Positions 59,065 to 64,000 of a stretch of DNA of 64,000 nt are shown piece by piece (the first letter of the stretch is position 1; each line of letters begins with the position of its first letter). The DNA is from Paramarasmius palmivorus. Taxonomy: Eukaryota; Basidiomycota; Agaricomycetes; Agaricales; Marasmiaceae. The stretch spans positions 496,001-560,000 of the forward strand of contig JAYKXP010000001.1 of the NCBI GenBank assembly GCA_037176845.1, written 5' to 3'. The notes below the pieces were generated by a model. The model had not been told where the DNA came from and did not search any database. It saw only the letters and a program-made list of their open reading frames with translations. The position numbers were made by a program, and so were the translations under genes.

Positions 59065-61204
59065 TTAGTTTCCTTTGGTGTACTCAGAATTTATCGCCTG
59101 CGAGACTTTGTTGCCTGTTACCTCTAAGCTAGTCCGAAGTTCTTCGTGGATGACTGTTTTCAATAGACCTCGACTTCTCCACCTGTCTGGATGGAAGACT
59201 CGCTGAGCTCTTCCAAGAAGTTGTCGAAATGCCTGGGCATTGCCGGTGCGCCGCTGCAAAGCTGCAAGAAACTTCTCTACGTCAGCCCATTCAATCTCTT
59301 GCGGTGCAAGCGAGAATGGATCTGTGAGCACTGGCCACGGTATAGCAGCAGAGGTCAGAGGCTGCGATTCCGAGCATTTGGCCTTTTCAAATTCATCCAG
59401 AACGGCTTTGAAACGGTCAATGGCAAGCCCCTCGTTCCAAACGCGTGAGACAAGTTTCGCATCTCTCACCCGGCAGCGGGCCTCTTCCTTCGTCGTACTT
59501 CTCTGCCATTCTTGTTGCCGAAGGAGGTCTTTAACCTGCCCCACATCCTGCTCTCTCTGTCCTTTCTTCGCTTGAGCCTGATATTCTTTCTGTAGTGCCG
59601 CCAAGGCCCTTTCTGCTTCTCCCCGCTTCATCTCGGACTCCCTCAGCCTCGCGTCCACATCACAACGTCTGTCTGCCTCCATCTTCAACATCCTATACCT
59701 TGACTCGGACAAATCAAGGTTTTTCTTCGACTGTGCTAATTGAGCATCCACCTGTTTGAGTTTGGATTCCAGCGTCTGACTAACTCCCCGCTGAACATCG
59801 GCCTCGGCGTTCAACCGCTCGACATCCCTCTCCAAGTACAACGTCCTTCCCCGGCAGGAGATGAGCTCCGTTTTATAGCGCTCTACTTCAGATAGAGAGC
59901 CAGCCAGCTTCCACCTTCAGCTCTGCAATCTCCACTTCAGTCTTCTTGCGTGCTGATTCCAGCGTCTCATGAACTCCCCGCTGAACATCAGCCTCGATGC
60001 TTCAGCCGTTCAACATCCCTCTCCAGACCCAAGGACCTTCCCCGGCAAGAAATGAGCTCCGTTTTACAGTGCTCTACTTCGGATAGAGAGCTAGCCAGCC
60101 TAACCTTCAGCTCTGCAATCTCCTCTTCAGTCTTCTTGCGTGCAGATTCAGACTCTTTGAGCGAATGGATCTGGTGACGGAGATTGTCGTTACAGTGCTT
60201 CAGTTGGTCCTGCAATTTGCCGTTGGACATCTGAAGTCGTTCTGCTTCCACCCGCCCGACCGTAACTTCGTGCTCAATAACAAGCCTGAGGTGTCTTTCC
60301 TTCGCACCATGTTGCTCCTCCATTTGTTGAGCTTTAGCTAAACCCGCTTGGACCTCCGCTTCTAAGTCAGCAGAGAGTCTTGGATTTCCTCCAATGATTT
60401 CGACAATTCCATGCGAACCTGTTCGTTTTCTGTGCGTTCGAACCTGAGAGATTCGTCGAGTTCTCGATTGATCGCGGCTGCTTCGACGTACTTCCTCTCG
60501 CACTTTGTCATATCAGCTTTGGTGCGCCGCACTTCCTCTCGGAGAGCGTGATCGCGATTTTGGAGATGTTCTGTTTTCTCCTGCTCACGAGCGCGCATAT
60601 GGATGATCGTCCCTTCACTTGCTTGAATTTCCACCTTGTGCGACTTGGTCAGAATACGGACCTGCACAACCCATAGCCCAATGACAGTCACGAGAAGCAC
60701 GAGAAGGGTTATAGAAACCGGTTCGTAACCGTATGAGATCGTCGAGGGAGGTGCTTTCCCGGATATCGATTCACATCCGGCTGGAGATGGTACGCCTAAA
60801 GTTTGTCTCGACTGCACAACCTGACACGCACAGGTATCAGGTGTGATTTCAGCATCAACATTCTGGGAAAAGGTTGAGGAAGGGGAGCACGGGATTCCTG
60901 ATTTCACGCGAACCGTGCGTTCAGGTTCGTATCCGTTTGCAATTCGCAGGCTGTCGGGCTGGTGACGCGTGCCTGCAAGGTCACTAGCTTTGGTCGAGTC
61001 GGAAATACCGTCGGCTAGAACATACATGACGGTATCAGCATCGCCTGAATGAAAGGAAAGTCGAATCGTTGATTTATTTCGATGAAGACCATCGATACGA
61101 CTATTCGACGACATAACAGTGTCCGAAGTGGAAAGGGCTCCCAAGTGTTCGGGGGTGCGTGACGAGGCTATCGTCGAATCGGTACCCTGGTCATGAATCC
61201 CCAT
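59065..61204 (-). CDS. FHPDRW-domain, membrane-anchored coiled-coil protein (paralogue B)
   Basis: Same plan as A. Start MGIHDQGTDSTIASSRTPEH at 61204. About 180 disordered residues precede one span (SITLLVLLVTVIGLWVVQVRI). A basic stop-transfer segment and a long coiled coil follow (REEVRRTKADMTKCERKYVE). The C-terminal domain has AIDRFKAVLDEFEKAKCSES, LTSAAIPWPVLTDPFSL, WADVEKFLAALQRRTG, RVFHPDRWRSRGLLKTV and GNKVSQAINSEYTKGN. The coil contains a tandem duplication of about 190 bp (59764-60146), so LERDVERL and SEVE..KTELISCRGR each occur twice. Frame changes lie near 60380 (after KSLEEIQ) and at 59900-60000 within the repeat. No known enzymatic motif; the topology suggests a membrane tether or scaffold (inference). 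Confidence 0.77.
59764..60146. repeat. Tandem duplication of a coiled-coil segment (two units, about 190 bp)
   Basis: Unit 1 begins at about 59764 (GATTCCAGCGTCTGACTAAC) and unit 2 at about 59955 (GATTCCAGCGTCTCATGAAC). Each continues through CTCCCCGCTGAACATC, TTCCCCGGCA and TCTTCTTGCGTGC. The units differ by scattered substitutions and small indels; one unit adds about 63 residues to the coil. Confidence 0.85.
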
Positions 61205-61836
61205 ACCCGTGATGCTACAACCCTCAGGTCAAATGTATCCAGAATGAAAGTGGAGATATGCTCACTGTAGAACCCGACAAATACTCACACCCTCAAAGAA
61301 AATAATAGGTGTAGCGCCAACTTTGTGAATCACGTCAACCACAGGCTAAACACGTCATGAGTTGGGAGCCAGACTAAACGTTGATAGCGCACCACGACGA
61401 CTCCGACATTGAACTGGGCATGGGGATCCTTTTGCGCTCCTACTGCCATCGACTGGGAGACTACACCTTCTACGATTAAGCCAAAGAAAAGCATGATGGC
61501 AGAATTGAACATGGCTTGGATAAAGAGAAAGAGAGGATAAAGCATAGCCTAGGACGTAGAATGTGTGCCGCTAAGGATGTGTGGAAACAAAGGGAATGGT
61601 GGACCTCAACAAAGAGATGGATGTAGAGCGCTTGAGCGCAGCTCGTCCCAGGGTCTCGCGCCCCCGTGACATCGAATGATGGTAACTTGGCGATTGACAA
61701 CATTGACAGAACTGTCAGTGTTAAGTACTATCAACTAAGGTTTCGACCACTGTCAGTACAGTAAGTTCAACATTATAGGAGGTATGTACATAACTATGTC
61801 AAATGTCCTTCCAAAAGCCATTGATCAATAATTCGT
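61205..61836. other. Intergenic region between paralogues B and C
   Basis: 632 bp. A minus-strand frame with a hydrophobic stretch (MFNSAIMLFFGLIVEGVVSQ, about 61512 downward) could be a small secreted protein or a 5' exon of B. It lacks support. Confidence 0.35.
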
Positions 61837-64000
61837 TCAAGTTCCCCTACACTTCTGCCATAATGGTGTTATAGCTTGCGATACGATATTTCCGGCTTCC
61901 TCTAACTCCAACCGCTCATTCGCGTCCATCACAGTTTTCAAGATATTGCGCGCCTTCCATCTATCGGGGTGGAAAAGTCGATTGCATCTCTCAGTCAGAG
62001 CACGGTAGCTTGAATGATCTAGATGCCTGCGCAATACCTCAAAAAACCTTTCCACTGCGTCCCATTGGACATCTTCGAGCACAAAAGTGCTTGGATTCTT
62101 ATATACAGGCCAAGGAATTGCTTCGTGGATCAGCGGTTTGAGCTCTGAGAATTTGGTTTTCTCAAACTCGTCCACGATGCACTTGAAACGGGCAACGGCG
62201 GCGACCTCTGTCCAGAAGTAGTATGAACACAAGAGCTGGGCGTCTCTTTGTTTACATCTCTCCTTCTCCTGCAATGTTGCCTTTTTCCAAGCTTGTTCTC
62301 GGCGTAGTTTCTCCTGGAGTTCCTTCTCAGCACGCTCTCTTTCCGCCTTCTCCTTCGCCTTCCGTTCCTCTTCTTCGCGTCTCTGCCGTGCCAACTCCTC
62401 GCGTATCTTTGCTTGGGCACGCTCAGCCTCCTCTTCCTGCAACCTTTTCATCCGTCTCCTCGAAAACTCGAGTTCTTCCTCCTTTTCCTTCGCTTCGCGG
62501 GCTTTCCTAGCTTCTTCCCATTTAGGACGATCGTTCTCGAGTTCCAAGAGCTTTCGCCTGGATTCGGAGACTTCGAGTGATCTAGTAACTGGACTACTTG
62601 TGCTTCGAGTCCTTGATCTTCGTCTTCGACCCTTCTTCCCGTGCGGCACGAACTTCAGCAGATAGACGCTCCACTTCCTTTTGGGATTTCGCAAGGCTGG
62701 ATTCGAAGCGTTTAGCCTCTGCGGTATAGTATTCTACTTCGAGTTGAGAGTCTTCCAATAACGTCTCGAGGTCTGAGATCTCCTTGTTTGCCTTCTCGTG
62801 CGACAACTGGATACCGACCAGCAGAGCCTTTTGACGCGAATTGTCTTCCTTGAGACGCGCCAGCTCCTCACGCAGTTGCCTATTCGAATCACGAACACTC
62901 TCCAGCTCCGTAAGCGTGTCCGCCTCGCGAGTACGCAGACTCTCCATCTCTTCACGTAGCCGTACAGTTTCGTCTTTCCATGTTTGGGCAATCTTTTCCG
63001 CGAGATCCATTTTTGACGACAGCGAATGAACCTCGTTCTCGGGATCTTCGCCGACTAGAGTTGGACTCGAGGCAGCATGGTCTCTTGAGTGGAGAGGTTC
63101 GTCCTCTGTGACGCTGAAGGTGGGCTCTGGCGTTGATGGCTGGAAAGGTGGCTAGTTTCCGGGTGAGATGACACTTAGTGATATGGCTGGACAACGTACC
63201 TCCGAAATCTGAGTCTGCTCGTGTGAGGTGTTGGAAGCTTGCCCCTGAAATGCTTTAAGGACGCGGGACAGATAGACTGAAGCATCAACTATTGCTTACC
63301 TGGGCCGTAGTGCACAAAGACCGTCCCTGTTTCAAGCTGACATGTAGCTTCTTTTTGCCGATCTTCTTTCCGTGCATTGACTCGATTGCCTTGAAGGCTA
63401 GAATGAAGAATGAAGGATCACTAGTACCCTGACAGTCAGCTGGCTGTGCAACTCACCTTCCTCGCGTGTTTCATAAGTAACGAAGCCAAATATTTGTGAT
63501 CCACCTCTTCTGCTAACCAGACGAGAACTGCAGTCGTGTTGTAATCAGAGTATTGAAGAGTAACAGGAGTATATCTTCGTACTCAATAACCTTTCCAAAC
63601 TGAAAAGCCAAGTCAGCCCCTTGACGGCTATAATCAGATAAATCAGTATTCTCACCTCTACAAACATATCAGACAAAGCGGTATGAGATATGACATCTGG
63701 GGGTAAAGACTTTGAAAAAAAAACCTGTCAACATCGTCAAAGGAAAAGTCGGGTAGCGCCACCAACCGAGACGTATACTGAGCAGGGGTTGCAAAGCTGG
63801 AGCTCCAAACCTAGCTCCTTCTTTTCAGTGAGACCCTCCTCCGCATCACATGCATCTTCTTCTCCCCAAAACTGTACAATAGTGGCGACTACATTTTCCT
63901 CGTAGATAGAGTAAATCGGCCCATAGACCCTCAAAGCATCATATATTTCGGCACAACTCATAGAGTCAGATCGGCGCGGCACCATGCGTATTTTTGCTCG
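61837..64000 (-). CDS. RRM + coiled coil + FHPDRW-domain fusion protein (paralogue C), 5' truncated
   Basis: The N-terminal part is an RNA-binding module. RRM1 is partial (MSCAEIYDALRVYGPIYSIY, ATIVQFWGEEDACDAEEG). RRM2 follows with LPPDVISHTALSDMFVEFGK, the RNP1-like GSQIFGFVTYETREE and AFKAIESMHGKKIGKKKLHV. Three phase-0 GT..AG introns then join it without a break to a Pro/Ser linker (PFQPSTPEPTFSVTEDEP) and a coiled coil from MDLAEKIAQTWKDETVRLRE. A Glu/Arg-rich helix leads into the C-terminal domain: FEKTKFSELKPLIHEAIPWP, VLEDVQWDAVERFFEVL, RLFHPDRWKARNILKTVMD, GNIVSQAITPLWQKCRGT. The frame changes once near 62600 in the coil (DSKHK to RSLEVSES), near a good donor-like site. A very short (37-nt) intron is needed near 63550. 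It runs off the window at 64000. Confidence 0.8.

Noticed and set aside
63550..63590. Possible AT-type (U12) intron in paralogue C starting ATATAC
   Set aside because: It lacks the U12 donor consensus ATATCCTT and ends in AG; a short GT..AG intron starting GTTACT fits as well and keeps frame.

Overview
This 64 kb window is nuclear DNA of a filamentous basidiomycete, most likely an Agaricomycete. The genes are dense and on both strands. Nearly all are split by short introns (about 37-90 nt) with GT..AG ends. The gene content fits: a DUF6593 protein, an SC15-like secreted protein, a fused mitochondrial Arg5,6, a fungal-type Rad17 and HPD-motif coiled-coil proteins. I see no rRNA, tRNA, CRISPR array, transposase or reverse transcriptase.

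Layout. 0-12 kb: 3' end of a mitochondrial [2Fe-2S] ferredoxin; a RAD17-like checkpoint clamp loader; two tandem copies of a large multi-membrane-span protein, with a decayed aldo-keto reductase (AKR) end between them; then the complete AKR. 12-18 kb: Elongin C, a calcineurin A catalytic subunit and an F-box protein. 19-26 kb: a small coiled-coil protein, a coiled-coil/HPD-domain protein (paralogue D) and Arg5,6. 26-36 kb: a very long disordered RING-H2 protein, a membrane protein, a DUF6593 protein and a UBC13-type E2. 36-50 kb: a Bem46/ABHD13-type hydrolase, the SC15-like protein, a frame-broken GMC oxidoreductase, MAF1, a disordered Ser-rich protein and an ABM-fold protein. 49-56 kb: a UDP-glycosyltransferase, a METTL7-like methyltransferase, a MYND-finger protein and the PP1 inhibitor YPI1. 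56-64 kb: three consecutive minus-strand paralogues (A, B, C) sharing long coiled coils and a C-terminal domain with the signature FHPDRW; C also carries RNA-recognition motifs and runs off the window.

Functional themes are housekeeping (Fe-S/electron transfer, arginine synthesis, Pol III repression, DNA damage checkpoint) and ubiquitin or phosphatase regulation (Elongin C, F-box, RING, UBC13; calcineurin and YPI1). The most unusual content is the FHPDRW family (A-D) and the recent tandem segmental duplication at 4-10 kb.

Caution: several conserved genes (Arg5,6, MAF1, paralogues A and D, the ABM protein) are broken by single-base indels, most of them in short homopolymers. This looks more like consensus sequence error than true pseudogenes. 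Gene limits below run from start to stop codon and include introns. Where an exon joint could not be resolved, this is stated.
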